Shown here: in pieces, positions 46,051-55,422 of the stretch | Layout: each line of letters begins with the position of its first letter | Position numbering within the stretch: the stretch's first letter is position 1 | Assembly: GCF_025821625.1 (NCBI RefSeq) | Contig: NZ_JACKSH010000050.1 | Span: 4,096-68,095, forward strand | Direction: 5' to 3' | From: Mycolicibacterium pyrenivorans | GTDB taxonomy: Bacteria; Actinomycetota; Actinomycetes; Mycobacteriales; Mycobacteriaceae | Length of the DNA: 64,000 nucleotides | Made by a program: the position numbers and the translations under genes | Notes under the pieces: generated by a model | Told to the model about the DNA's origin: nothing | The model's database searches: none | The model's input: only the letters and a program-made list of their open reading frames with translations

Positions 46051-46227
46051 GCCGTCGCACGCGCGCGGGCGCTCTGGTGCCGCGCAGCACAGCTCCTGAG
46101 AGTTCGCCCGCAGAGTCCTGTAGGGTTTGCCGCGGCGAGCCGGGAAGTCTGGTCGGCAACATCAGCGCTGTCGCGTCACCGGAACGCCGGTGGGCGGCGG
46201 TGGGTGTTCGACTGAAAGGCCCGTGCC

Positions 46228-47484
46228 GTGCGCCCCGCCGAGTCTCCCGGTTCGTCTCGAACCGACCGCCGCCCTTCACCCCGCGACATCGTGTATCTCG
46301 TTGCGCCGGGCGGACATCCCAACTATGGCGACGAGTTCATCCTGCGCGCCTGGCTGAATCACCTCGCTCGGGTGCGGCCAGACGCTCAGGTCATCGTCGA
46401 CTGCCATACACCGGGCCAGGCGGCGGTCCTGCTGGGTGGCTGCCATCGCCATGTCACATTCGTCGACACGATCTGGCGGATCTGTTTCGGCACCGCCCAT
46501 CTCGAACCGTCGGAAGCCGTCGCGACCGCGGCGCGCGTGGTCGGTGATCCGGGTCAGATGCCCAAGCTCGTCTCCGGGATCGAGATGCTGGCCGCCGCGC
46601 ACACAATCCACCTGATCGGCGGCGGCTACATCAACATCGTGTGGCCACACCATCTGGCGCTGCTGGCGGCGGCCACGGCCGCCGCACAGCGCTCGGGCGG
46701 TCGCGCGGTGGCGACCGGGCAGGGCCTGATGCCCGTCGGTGTCCCCGAGCGAGAGGCTCTGCTTCGCGAGCTATTTGGCCATTTCGCCATCTTCGACGTG
46801 CGCGACACCCCATCAGCTCACGCGGTCGCCGGCACGGGCGGTGACGAGTCCTGCACCGGCGATGACGCCTGGCTGGGAATCAGGGACCCGGAGGTCTACG
46901 ACACGGAATCGGGGGCAGCGCAACGTCCCTTCGGGTTCTGCCTGCAATCCGATCTGATGGACGACTTCGCCGGAGGACGGGGAACCGATGGCCTGACCGA
47001 GGCGGTATCGGCTCTCATCGACCAATGGGGCATACGGGGTGAAGACGTTGTCGTCGTCGAGGCGATCCCAGGCGCTGATCGGCTCGTCTACGACCGGATA
47101 GCTCACCGTCTGCCGGGAGCGATCTTCGTGCCGTTCACCGAGCTGTGGCGGCGCGGCCTGCCGGCGCGTAGCGGCCAGACCTGGGTCAGCACGAGGTTTC
47201 ATGTGCACCTGCTGGCTGCTGCCGCCGGTGCGAGCGGGCTGGCGCCGCCTGGACGCATCGATTACTACCCCGTCAAACACCAGTCGCTGATCGATGCCGG
47301 ATCTCATTGGCACATCGTCGATTCCGCGGATCTTCCGTCGGCTCCGATACGCTCCGGCGGGTTCGACCCGGACACCGTGGACGTCCTCCATCAAGGCAAG
47401 GTCGCGCTGGCCGACCGCATCTATCCGCCGCCGTCGTGGCGCCGCAGGGGACTGACGGCGTTACGCAGCGTCACCGCGCGCTGA
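46228..47484 (+). CDS. Polysaccharide pyruvyl transferase family protein
   Basis: A 418-residue protein of the CsaB/PssM family, enzymes that attach pyruvate ketals to cell-surface sugars. Landmarks: YLVAPGGHPNYGDEFILRAW near the N-terminus, IHLIGGGYINIVWPHH, GQGLMPVG, FDVRDTPS and in the second half WVSTRFHVHLLAAAAGASGL. The two half-domains resemble GT-B folds. It may decorate a mycobacterial wall glycan or glycopeptidolipid-type sugar. The GTG start is 46228; no glycosyltransferase genes adjoin it. Confidence 0.82.
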   Translation: MRPAESPGSSRTDRRPSPRDIVYLVAPGGHPNYGDEFILRAWLNHLARVRPDAQVIVDCHTPGQAAVLLGGCHRHVTFVDTIWRICFGTAHLEPSEAVATAARVVGDPGQMPKLVSGIEMLAAAHTIHLIGGGYINIVWPHHLALLAAATAAAQRSGGRAVATGQGLMPVGVPEREALLRELFGHFAIFDVRDTPSAHAVAGTGGDESCTGDDAWLGIRDPEVYDTESGAAQRPFGFCLQSDLMDDFAGGRGTDGLTEAVSALIDQWGIRGEDVVVVEAIPGADRLVYDRIAHRLPGAIFVPFTELWRRGLPARSGQTWVSTRFHVHLLAAAAGASGLAPPGRIDYYPVKHQSLIDAGSHWHIVDSADLPSAPIRSGGFDPDTVDVLHQGKVALADRIYPPPSWRRRGLTALRSVTAR

Positions 47485-47516
47485 ACGAGGTTGCCGGGAC
47501 ACTCGTCGGCCGCCGG

Positions 47517-47948
47517 TCACCGCTGAGTCTTGGGGGTCGACCGACCCTTGGTGGTCCGACCCTTGGTAGCCCGGGTCTTGGTGGGTGTCGCAGCTGGGCC
47601 GCCGCGGGTGGCCAGCCGCCCCAGAGTGGAGAGGCCGGGGACGGACGACACGGCTTTGTACACGTCGTTTCCCGTCGCGACGAGTGCCTCCAACTGCGGC
47701 AGCATCGCGTCCATCGTCCGGATCATCGGGTCGGCGAGCGCGAGGTAGCGCTCGGCCCGGTCGATCGCCGTGTTGAGCCGCTCGGTGGCGGTCGCGAGGT
47801 TCTCGATGAGTTCCGGGATCTCGGTGGCAAGCTGAATCGACGTGGGCGGCAACCGCATGGCACTGGAGGCCACCGCCTGCGCCGTCTCCGCGGCCGCCTG
47901 CGCCGCGGCTTTGATGTCTTTCGGGCTGGGGACCTTTTGGCTCGCCAT
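47517..47948 (-). CDS. Helical protein with basic Lys/Thr/Arg tail
   Basis: This 143-residue protein has an Ala-rich helix (DIKAAAQAAAETAQAVASSAM), a long amphipathic helix (LATEIPELIENLATATERLNTAIDRAERYLAL) and a basic low-complexity tail (TKTRATKGRTTKGRSTPKTQR). It resembles phasin- or coiled-coil-type proteins and might bind nucleic acid or granules through the tail. Function is unknown. The ATG at 47948 is preferred to an upstream start that adds residues lacking coding character. Confidence 0.65.
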   Translation of the reverse strand: MASQKVPSPKDIKAAAQAAAETAQAVASSAMRLPPTSIQLATEIPELIENLATATERLNTAIDRAERYLALADPMIRTMDAMLPQLEALVATGNDVYKAVSSVPGLSTLGRLATRGGPAATPTKTRATKGRTTKGRSTPKTQR

Positions 47949-48147
47949 GCTCTCAACGATGACGCACGTCGACCCGACATGGGCGGTTTGCCGCAATCTT
48001 TTGGGCAGCAGTGCGACGGCCTGCGCGACGGCCTCTGTGGCCCAGGTACTACCGGACACCGAGGACTCGTCGGGATAAATTCAACAGCGAATCGGTCGGT
48101 CGACGAGGTTGGCGACCGTCCATGCCGATGCGCTAGGGGACCCGTGT

Positions 48148-49776
48148 ATGACAGTTGTCGCGATCTATCTCGTCATCACCTTTGGCCTCGGGGGCCTCGC
48201 CCTGGCGGTACGCCTGCCCCCGTTGGTCGGTTTCCTTGCCGCGGGTTTCGTCATCAACGCCCTCGACGTCGAGGAAGTGCCACAACTGGAGGTCATGGCG
48301 GACTTGGGCGTGACCCTGCTGCTTTTCGCAATCGGTCTCAAGCTCGACGCGCGGATTCTGCTGCGCCGCGAGGTGTGGTTGACGACCTCCGTGCACATGG
48401 TCATCAGCGTGGTGCTCGGAGGCATCGTCCTGTGGTTGGTCGCCGTGGCCGGGGTGGCCATGCTGGCGGGGCAGAGCATGCAGACAATCGCCCTGCTCGC
48501 CTTCGCGCTGTCGTTCTCCAGCACGGTTTTCGTCGTCAAGGTACTCGAGGAGAGGGGCGAGTCGCACGCGCTCTACGGCCGCGTCGCCATCGGAATCCTT
48601 GTGACACAGGACATCGTCGCCGTGATCTTCTTGACTGCTACCAGCGGTCACCTGCCGAGTCCCTGGGCGTTGACGCTGGTGGGACTCTGGCCGCTCACTC
48701 GGGTTCTGCGCAAGATCTGGAGCCGATTGGGTCACGGCGAAATGCAGTCGCTGTTCGGCATCGTGATGGCGTTGGTGCCCGGATACGCGTTGTTTTCCGC
48801 GCTCGGGCTCAAGGGTGACCTCGGCGCCCTGATCATCGGGGCGCTCTTGGCCTCGCACCCCGCGTCCAGCGAGCTGGCGCGGTCGCTGTTTCACATCAAG
48901 GAACTGCTACTCGTGGGATTCTTCGTGTCGATCGGCCTGACCGGGCTGCCGGATCTGCCGACCATCGGAATCGCGCTGCTGATGGTGCTGCTCCTGCCGT
49001 TCAAGGCGGCCTGGTACGTCCTGTTGTTGTCGCGCCTGAAGCTGCGATACCGGACCGCGCTCCTGGCCGGCCTGAGCCTGATGAACTACTCCGAATTCGG
49101 CCTGATCGTCGTGTCCGTCGGTGTGTCGGTCGGGATGCTGGCAGAGGCCTGGCTGGTGGAGATGTCGATCGCCGTGGCCATCAGCTTCGTGGTGTCGGCG
49201 CTCGTCAACGGGCGCGGGCACCTGATGGTGGAGAAGATCGCGGCGCGGCTGCCCGCGCAGGACGAACTCAGCCTGCACCCGGAGGAACGGCCCGGTGACG
49301 CCGGCGACGCTGAGGTCGTCGTCATCGGCATGGGCCGTGTCGGGTTTGCCGCCTACCAGCGTCTGACCGATCACTACCGGCTCCGGGTCGTCGGTGTCGA
49401 CTACGACGGGCCCCGCATCGAGCGACTCGCGGCCGAGGGCCTGCGGGTCATCGAAGGTGACGCCACCGACCTGTACTTCTGGAACCAGCTCCGACGCTCC
49501 GGCTCGGTGCGCATCGCGGTGCTGGCGATGCCGCGTCACGGCGCCAACGTCACCGCCCTCGAGTGTCTGCGCGAGTCAGGGTTCAGCGGGAAGGTGGCCG
49601 CAGTCGCCAGATACGACGACGAGGTGCAATGGGCCAGGGACCACGGTGTCGGCATTGCCTTCAATGTCTATGCGGGCGCGGGACTGGAGCTGGCCGATCA
49701 GGTGGCCGGTGGCAACGCACCCCGAGTGGTCGAGCGCGAATCGGAGGCGGACGGCGACAGCGTTGACAGCGGGTAG
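48148..49776 (+). CDS. KefB-like cation:proton antiporter with RCK domain
   Basis: A 542-residue CPA2 antiporter: 12-13 membrane spans (residues 1-370) including the conserved LLLFAIGLKLD and ALSFSSTVFVVK segments, then a cytoplasmic RCK/TrkA-N domain with the nucleotide-binding GxGxxG (VVVIGMGRVGFAAYQRL) and acidic VGVDYDGPR. K+/H+ or Na+/H+ exchange gated by NAD(H) is the usual role. ATG at 48148 follows AGGGG. Confidence 0.88.
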   Translation: MTVVAIYLVITFGLGGLALAVRLPPLVGFLAAGFVINALDVEEVPQLEVMADLGVTLLLFAIGLKLDARILLRREVWLTTSVHMVISVVLGGIVLWLVAVAGVAMLAGQSMQTIALLAFALSFSSTVFVVKVLEERGESHALYGRVAIGILVTQDIVAVIFLTATSGHLPSPWALTLVGLWPLTRVLRKIWSRLGHGEMQSLFGIVMALVPGYALFSALGLKGDLGALIIGALLASHPASSELARSLFHIKELLLVGFFVSIGLTGLPDLPTIGIALLMVLLLPFKAAWYVLLLSRLKLRYRTALLAGLSLMNYSEFGLIVVSVGVSVGMLAEAWLVEMSIAVAISFVVSALVNGRGHLMVEKIAARLPAQDELSLHPEERPGDAGDAEVVVIGMGRVGFAAYQRLTDHYRLRVVGVDYDGPRIERLAAEGLRVIEGDATDLYFWNQLRRSGSVRIAVLAMPRHGANVTALECLRESGFSGKVAAVARYDDEVQWARDHGVGIAFNVYAGAGLELADQVAGGNAPRVVERESEADGDSVDSG

Positions 49777-49825
49777 GTGCCGGTGAAGCGCACCTGGCCC
49801 ACGAATGCCGCACCATCACCGGTTG

Positions 49826-49848
49826 AACCTGATTGACGCAATCAGGTT
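49826..49848. promoter_or_regulatory. Perfect 9-5-9 inverted repeat
   Basis: AACCTGATT-GACGC-AATCAGGTT lies between the antiporter stop and the hydrolase start, 45 bp before ATG 49894. It could be an operator for the hydrolase gene or a terminator without a T-run. The operator reading is favoured because the AT-rich arms are symmetric and a start lies close by. Confidence 0.45.
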
Positions 49849-49893
49849 GGGCTCGATACCGTGGACAGCACGCTCCAGGGTCATCGATAAGCC

Positions 49894-50766
49894 ATGGAAT
49901 ACGCTATGCCACTAGCTAATCCACGCCGAGTTCGCCTATCGGGTGGCACCGAGCTCGCAGTCGAGATCGCAGGGAACTCCGCACAGCCGACGGTGCTCCT
50001 CCTACACGGTTTTCCGAGTTCGGCGCGCACCTTCCGGAACATCATTCCCGTGCTGTCGGAAACCGCTCACGTGATCGCGCCCGACCTGCCGGGGTTCGGC
50101 CGATCCGATGTGCTGCCACACGTATCGTTCTCCGCTATCGCCGACGCGATATCCGAACTGCTCGAACGACTGTCGGTGGGTCCTCGCTGCATCTATCTGC
50201 ATGACTTCGGGGCACCAGTCGGACTGGACATCGCCATGAACGCACCGGACCTGGTCTCCGGCTTGATTGTTCAGAATGCCAATGCCCACAGCACAGGCCT
50301 GGGCCCACAGTGGAGCGACACCTTCGACTACTGGGCGGATCCGAATCCAGGCAACGAGGCCGCAGCCACCGCCCATCTGACGTTCGAAGGAACTCGCGAC
50401 CAGTACATCGCCGGGCTACCCACGGAGGTGGCGGCCAGGATCGATCCGGAGGTATGGGCAGAGGACTGGCGGGTTATGTGCCTACCAGGCCGAATGAACA
50501 CCCAGCATGCGCTGATCGCCGACTACGCCCATCACGTGGCACGGTTCGACAGGATCGCCGACTACCTGTCGGCTCGGCAGCCGTCCGCCCTGATGCTCTG
50601 GGGGCGCCACGACGCCTACTTCGAAATCGCCGAGACGCTTTCGTGGATGCGGGCGCTGCCGAGGATGGAGGCGCACATCTTCGACGCCGGCCACTTCCTC
50701 TTGGAAACGCATGCAGCGCAGGCGGCGAGGCTGATAGCCGAGTTCATGGCGAGGCATGCCAACTAG
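49894..50766 (+). CDS. Alpha/beta hydrolase, epoxide hydrolase/haloalkane dehalogenase-like
   Basis: A 290-residue hydrolase: HGFPSS (oxyanion HGxP), PDLPGFGRSDVLP, nucleophile elbow LHDFGAPVG with Asp instead of Ser, a helical cap, acid in WGRHDAYFE and His in DAGHFLLET. An Asp nucleophile is typical of epoxide hydrolases and haloalkane dehalogenases; which of the two cannot be told by eye. ATG at 49894, with another in-frame ATG four codons later. A perfect inverted repeat sits upstream. Confidence 0.85.
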   Translation: MEYAMPLANPRRVRLSGGTELAVEIAGNSAQPTVLLLHGFPSSARTFRNIIPVLSETAHVIAPDLPGFGRSDVLPHVSFSAIADAISELLERLSVGPRCIYLHDFGAPVGLDIAMNAPDLVSGLIVQNANAHSTGLGPQWSDTFDYWADPNPGNEAAATAHLTFEGTRDQYIAGLPTEVAARIDPEVWAEDWRVMCLPGRMNTQHALIADYAHHVARFDRIADYLSARQPSALMLWGRHDAYFEIAETLSWMRALPRMEAHIFDAGHFLLETHAAQAARLIAEFMARHAN

Positions 50767-51015
50767 GCGCACGATCAAGATCTGGCGTGATCGCCTGGAT
50801 CGAGTATGCCGCGTGAAAGCGGACGGCATCGGTGTTCGGATACAGGAGTCGCGCGCTACCTAGCTTCTTCGACCAGGAGGTTTGATGGCGGCGGGGTCGC
50901 CCCCTAGCGGTGGAGGCGACCGCGTCCGGATTGGGCACGGTGCCACGTCGATTCAGTGATCTCCAGGGGTCGGCACACCTCGTTGTTGTGTTCTTGACCG
51001 GTTCCGCCGTGCCGG

Positions 51016-51735
51016 TTATGCGTGACAGTGGCATGTCGTAGCCCGATCCGCGTCGTCGGCCGGTTCACCGGATTCGGTTTCATCAGACGCCGGGTGCCAG
51101 TCGAAGGGGAAGTGCTTGCTCGAGCCACCGAGGTGCTCGTGGGACCAGTCGAAGCCGACCGCGTGGTCTCGCTTGACGACTCCCCACGTCGCAACCTGGC
51201 CTGGGCCGACCTCTGCCCCAGGTGCATTGGTTGTGGTCACCCGGCGACTCGTATCGGACGTCGGGCCGGTCAAGGCCTCCACCAGCAGGTCGACCTTGCC
51301 TGGTATCTCGGCACGCCAGTAGGCGAGGTCATCGGCAGCGTCGAATGTGATGGGGGCGTACTCGATGCCACGCAGTCCCTCGATGAGGCTGGCGAACTCT
51401 GCCGGCCAGCCACCCACTTCGCCGGTGAAGATGCGCTCGAGCGCCTGCCGCTGATCCGCGTCAGCTTTCGAGTCGATGTAGAACATCAATTTCATCATCG
51501 CGTTCGGGTCGCCGATCCACATGTTGCCTGCGAACTCCCCGAGAGAAACCACGCTGAGACCCGCCAGGTCGACATCGCGAAAATGCCCTTCGCGGATGTG
51601 CCACACCAATGTGAACAGGCAGTCTCCGTGGGTGGGCTCCTGGGCGAAGCTGCATGGGCATGGCAACTTGCAGCTGCACACGTCGAACCAGTCGCCGCGC
51701 AGACGCCAGTCAACCTTCGCCGATGAAGTGGTCAT
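51016..51735 (-). CDS. DUF1326 protein with Cys-rich N-terminus and Cys/His tail
   Basis: A 239-residue DUF1326 protein. The N-terminal motif DVCSCKLPCPCSFAQEPTHGDC has five cysteines, and the final TTCHCHA adds two Cys and two His, so it looks like a metal-binding protein. ATG at 51735 with AGGGAG upstream. Two copper-repressor-like operators (CsoR/RicR type) lie within 100 bp upstream. Copper buffering or delivery to the NirK-like proteins next door is a reasonable inference, not shown. A longer upstream start adds unconvincing residues. Confidence 0.8.
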   Translation of the reverse strand: MTTSSAKVDWRLRGDWFDVCSCKLPCPCSFAQEPTHGDCLFTLVWHIREGHFRDVDLAGLSVVSLGEFAGNMWIGDPNAMMKLMFYIDSKADADQRQALERIFTGEVGGWPAEFASLIEGLRGIEYAPITFDAADDLAYWRAEIPGKVDLLVEALTGPTSDTSRRVTTTNAPGAEVGPGQVATWGVVKRDHAVGFDWSHEHLGGSSKHFPFDWHPASDETESGEPADDADRATTCHCHA

Positions 51736-51755
51736 CGATTCACTCCCTTCCAGTA

Positions 51756-51828
51756 ATACCCTAGGGGGGTATCGGACGAGAGGACGGTAACACTGCTCTG
51801 CGCGACGCACAAGTACCCCTGGGGGGTA
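51756..51828. promoter_or_regulatory. Two CsoR/RicR-like copper operators
   Basis: ATACCCTAGGGGGGTAT (51756-51772) and TACCCCTGGGGGGTA (51814-51828) are G/C-tract palindromes of the kind read by Cu(I) repressors of the CsoR/RicR family. The first is 21 bp upstream of the DUF1326 start. No such repressor gene is in the window. The remaining gap to 51963 shows no gene. Confidence 0.65.
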
Positions 51829-51963
51829 TGAAGCCGCTATGGGTTCAGGGCGCTGGCTCGGGCGGCACATTTCACCCAAACAGGTGCTCGACGAGCCGAC
51901 CGCGCCAACGGCGCCGCGCGCTCATACGCCGGACGTCGGCCCCGGGGCGATCCAATCTGACCG

Positions 51964-54537
51964 TCATTCGCGGACTTCGACAACGCCATGGGCGCCCCGG
52001 TCGGCGTCGACCATCGCGTGCGACACGAAGGGGTAATTGCCGGGCTCGGGGAAGCTCAACTCGGCAAAGCCGCCCTGCGAGGGGAACAGCCCCAGCGTCT
52101 GGGAACCGCCGCCTCCAGGCCTGAGCCGGTAGGCGCCTTCGGCCCACACCGAGTCGAACTGTCCGCCGACCACATGGAACGCCGTGCCACGGTTGGGCCC
52201 GGCGGCCAGTACCCAGAACCGGACCCGATCGCCTACCCGGGCGGTCAGCGGGGCATGGTCGTACTGCTGGGCGTAGCCGTTGAACACCACCAGATCTGGG
52301 GTGTCGGCGGCGACCTTGGCGGCATCGGCCTCACCGCCGCGGGCTCCCAGGTACAACTCGGACTGCACGATCAGGTACTCGCGGTCGACCGGCGGCAGGC
52401 CCGGGGGGTCGATGATGACGGCACCGAACATGCCGTTGGCGACGTGTACCGACATCGGCATGCTGGCACAGTGGTAAAGCCAGACACCGGCCCGCGTGGC
52501 GGTGAACCGATAGACCAACTGCTCACCGGGTTCGATGGTGCGCATGGGTCGATCGGGTGCCAGTGATCCGGCATGGAAGTCGATGGAGTGGCCGATCGTG
52601 CCGTCGTTGATCAAGGTGATCTCGAAGACGTCGCCGATCCTGCCGCGCAGCGTCGGCCCGGGTGCGGTGCCACCGAAAGTCCACAGCCGCTGCGTGATAC
52701 CGGGGGAGACTTCGCGTTCGACTTCGGTGACTTTCAAGGTCACCCGGCGATCGACGATCCCTGCGGCGGGCAGGTTCGGGTCGCGCGCGGCGAATCCGGG
52801 GCCGGGAAGGGTTCCGAGACTCCGGGCGATGCCCGGCGCGGTCAGGGAGACGTCGGGAGCGTGGGCCGCTGGATCGTGCTCGGGTCCACCGACCGGCGCA
52901 GTTCCGATCGCCTTGATCGTCAACGTCATACCCATCTGTCGGTGCCCGGCAATCGAGCACCATCCGTGCACGTCGGAACCGATGACGCCGGCATCGAGCA
53001 CCGCCGTGACACCCGGCGCGATGCGATCGGTGCGGGCACCGTTGGACAGCACCAGATCATGTCGATCGGTCCCGGTGTTGTCGAAGGTGATGCGCAGCCG
53101 ATCGCCGGCGGCGACGGAGATCGTGTCGGGCACGTAGCGCATACCCTCCACCCGGACCTCCACTTCGGAGGTGTGACCGGTCGGTGCGGGCGATACCTCT
53201 GGTGCAGTGGCGCTTTCGCGGGTGGCTGGATCGACGGCGACCCCCGCGGCGACGGCCAGGATCACGACGCCGAAGCCGGCGGCGGCCACCCCGAGTCGTT
53301 GCCGCAGCGGTGCCGGTTCCGGTCGTCCCGGTGTCGAGGGCACACCGCTGTTGCGCTGGGCGAACCAGGCCGCGCGCGCCAGAAGCGGCAGGAACGCGCC
53401 GTAGGCCACCAACACCAGCGCCGAGGTCGCCACGCGAACCAGGCCGGGGACGGGCAGCACACATATCAGCAGCCCGGAATTGGCCACGCTGAGCCGCCAG
53501 GGCGCACCCTTTTCCAGTACGGCACTGGCTGCCAACGCCGACGCGCGACCACCCATCACCATCGGGACCAGATACGCCAGCGAGCCGAACAGGACCTGTA
53601 CCAGGAATCCGGCCAGCAGTGCCGGGCCCGCGGCGGAGGCCCTGTCGCTCGCCGCAATCCAGTTCGGCGCGGTCAGCAGCCCGACCGTGAGGTAGGCCAG
53701 TGACCCCAGCAGCCACGCGACACCGCACAGCACCGACAGAGTGGGGAAGTCGGCAGGCCTCTTGCGCCGCACCTCGTCGATGTGCGGCCACAACACGAAT
53801 CCCACCGAGGCAAGGAAGCCGAGGGCTCCGGCACCGATGATCTGCGCCGAACCCAGAATCGCGCCGGCGACGGCGATGGCCAGGCTCAGCACCAGGGCGG
53901 GCAGGCCCCGGCGGGCGGCTCGCTCGACCCCGTCGGCCAGTCGGGTGCGCAACATCGTCGGCCACAGCGTGACCAGGGTGCCCAACACCGTCAAGCCGAC
54001 CCAGCCGAACAGGTTCAGTACCGTGTGGGCGGTGCGAAATCGCTCTGCCAGGATTCCCGGCAGCGCCGAGTTGGCCATCGCCACACCGAGACCGGCGCCG
54101 ACGGCCAGCAACGCCGCTGCTGCGACGTAGTAGTGCACCGTGACACTGAATCGAGCAGGCAGAGCCACGCGCAGGAACCGCACCAGATCGACGGCGTGCA
54201 CGAGAGCGACGGCGGCGACAGCGATGCCACCCACCGACACCACCGGCCACCAACCGCCCAGCATTCCGGTGATGACGGTGACCGCGCCGACATTGAACAC
54301 CAGCAACCGGATCACCTGCCCCGGGTAGGGCGGATCCGGGCTGCGCCGCAACAACGCATCGGCGAAGTGCCGGCTCCAGATCAGGATGGCGTTGCTTGCA
54401 GCACCGAGGCCGAGCAGGTGGACCAGCAGCCAACTCGACAGCGGGAGGAACGGCTGCGCGACCGCCACCACGACCAATGCGACGAGCCAACCGAAGACCA
54501 CCGACCCGGCGCGCAGGTGCCAACTGGAACGCTTCAT
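51964..54537 (-). CDS. Membrane-anchored NirK-like multicopper protein
   Basis: An 857-residue fusion. Residues 1-430 form about 10-12 membrane spans with several in-membrane His (HLLGLG, RHFADAL, HAVDLV, HYYVAAAA, RTAHTVLNLFGWVG). A cupredoxin domain (about 455-545) has Cu ligands RHD and GWCSIAGHRQMGM. The last part (600-857) is a two-cupredoxin nitrite-reductase-like domain: IDFHAG, LYHCASMPMSVHVANGM, FHVVGG and SHAMVDAD correspond to Asp98/His100, His135/Cys136/His145/Met150, His255 and His306 of classic NirK. The CxxxxxxxH loop is one residue shorter. Nitrite reduction to NO is plausible; the membrane part could feed electrons. ATG 54537. Confidence 0.85.
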   Translation of the reverse strand: MKRSSWHLRAGSVVFGWLVALVVVAVAQPFLPLSSWLLVHLLGLGAASNAILIWSRHFADALLRRSPDPPYPGQVIRLLVFNVGAVTVITGMLGGWWPVVSVGGIAVAAVALVHAVDLVRFLRVALPARFSVTVHYYVAAAALLAVGAGLGVAMANSALPGILAERFRTAHTVLNLFGWVGLTVLGTLVTLWPTMLRTRLADGVERAARRGLPALVLSLAIAVAGAILGSAQIIGAGALGFLASVGFVLWPHIDEVRRKRPADFPTLSVLCGVAWLLGSLAYLTVGLLTAPNWIAASDRASAAGPALLAGFLVQVLFGSLAYLVPMVMGGRASALAASAVLEKGAPWRLSVANSGLLICVLPVPGLVRVATSALVLVAYGAFLPLLARAAWFAQRNSGVPSTPGRPEPAPLRQRLGVAAAGFGVVILAVAAGVAVDPATRESATAPEVSPAPTGHTSEVEVRVEGMRYVPDTISVAAGDRLRITFDNTGTDRHDLVLSNGARTDRIAPGVTAVLDAGVIGSDVHGWCSIAGHRQMGMTLTIKAIGTAPVGGPEHDPAAHAPDVSLTAPGIARSLGTLPGPGFAARDPNLPAAGIVDRRVTLKVTEVEREVSPGITQRLWTFGGTAPGPTLRGRIGDVFEITLINDGTIGHSIDFHAGSLAPDRPMRTIEPGEQLVYRFTATRAGVWLYHCASMPMSVHVANGMFGAVIIDPPGLPPVDREYLIVQSELYLGARGGEADAAKVAADTPDLVVFNGYAQQYDHAPLTARVGDRVRFWVLAAGPNRGTAFHVVGGQFDSVWAEGAYRLRPGGGGSQTLGLFPSQGGFAELSFPEPGNYPFVSHAMVDADRGAHGVVEVRE

Positions 54538-54640
54538 GCCGCGACCTGCTCGTCCCGGCGAAGCGCGGAGGTCAGGCTGGCAAGCACCGCAAAGCCGCCA
54601 GGGATCAACAGCAGTGACCCCGCCGGGCTCCCGGATCGCT

Positions 54641-55342
54641 TCATGGTCTCTTCCTTTGGGGCACAACCGGATCGGGAAGGAACAGTCGACATGCGCCGGG
54701 TTCGGCGAACGGGATCAGTTCGGGTTCGGTGGCGGTGATCGCGCCGGCGCGCTCGAGCACTCCGTCGATGATGCCCAGATGCACCTGGCAGACGATGCCG
54801 GGGTAGCGGCGCGCCGCTTCCAGCAGCGGGCAGCTGCGCAACGCGATGCTTCCGTCCGGATCGTCGGTGTCGGGGCCGAAGCCGAGGCGGGTCAGCACGG
54901 CGAGCACCGTGCCCCGCGGGTCGTCTGTGGCGGCGGCGTCATCGCACAGTTCGTGCCCCCAGGTGATCCCGGCGGCTCGCGCGTCGCGTTCGGGGTCCGT
55001 GCTGGTGCGGGCGAGGTGGCCCGCCAGCGCGGTGGCCAGCCCGGCGTAATCCTGTGCGGGCAGCGTGGGGTCGGCTGCCGACGGGCGGTACAGCGCAGCG
55101 GGCCGTCCACGCTTGGTGGGTGTTTCCGAGACGCGTTCGACAAGACCGTGTCCGGTCAGTGCGTCTAGGTGCTCGCGGACGGTGTTGGGGTGCAGGTCGA
55201 GGCCGGCGGCGACGGCGGCGATGCGTACCGGCGCGTGCGCGCGGACGTAATCGAGCACACAGAAGCGTTGCCGGGACAGCGGCGGATACCCGGCCAGGGT
55301 CGGCGTCGGCAGCGGCCCCAGAGTGGGGCCCTCTTTATTCAC
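54641..55342 (-). CDS. SufR-like winged-helix regulator with three Cys
   Basis: A 233-residue ArsR/SufR-type regulator. N-terminal helix-turn-helix (RFCVLDYVRAHAPVRIAAVAAG, LHPNTVREHLDALTGHGLVERV). The C-terminal half has Cys171, Cys185 (SCPLLEAARRYPGIVCQVH) and Cys218 (EPGACRLFLP), which resembles Fe-S ligands of SufR-type sensors. Sensing of NO or redox is inferred. GTG at 55342. It is divergent from the hemerythrin gene, with a perfect palindrome between them, and sits between two NirK-like genes. Confidence 0.8.
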   Translation of the reverse strand: MNKEGPTLGPLPTPTLAGYPPLSRQRFCVLDYVRAHAPVRIAAVAAGLDLHPNTVREHLDALTGHGLVERVSETPTKRGRPAALYRPSAADPTLPAQDYAGLATALAGHLARTSTDPERDARAAGITWGHELCDDAAATDDPRGTVLAVLTRLGFGPDTDDPDGSIALRSCPLLEAARRYPGIVCQVHLGIIDGVLERAGAITATEPELIPFAEPGACRLFLPDPVVPQRKRP

Positions 55343-55344
55343 GG

Positions 55345-55362
55345 AATTTACTGTAGTAAATT
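55345..55362. promoter_or_regulatory. Perfect palindrome in the regulator/hemerythrin promoter
   Basis: AATTTAC-TGTA-GTAAATT (7-4-7) lies 2 bp upstream of the regulator start and 60 bp before the hemerythrin ATG. A TACTGT -10-like hexamer lies inside it. It is the best candidate operator for the SufR-like protein. Confidence 0.7.
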
Positions 55363-55422
55363 GGAGCTGTTGAGGCCAGCGGCGGGACGACATGCCCGCG
55401 ATGCAACGAATAGGAGGCCGCG

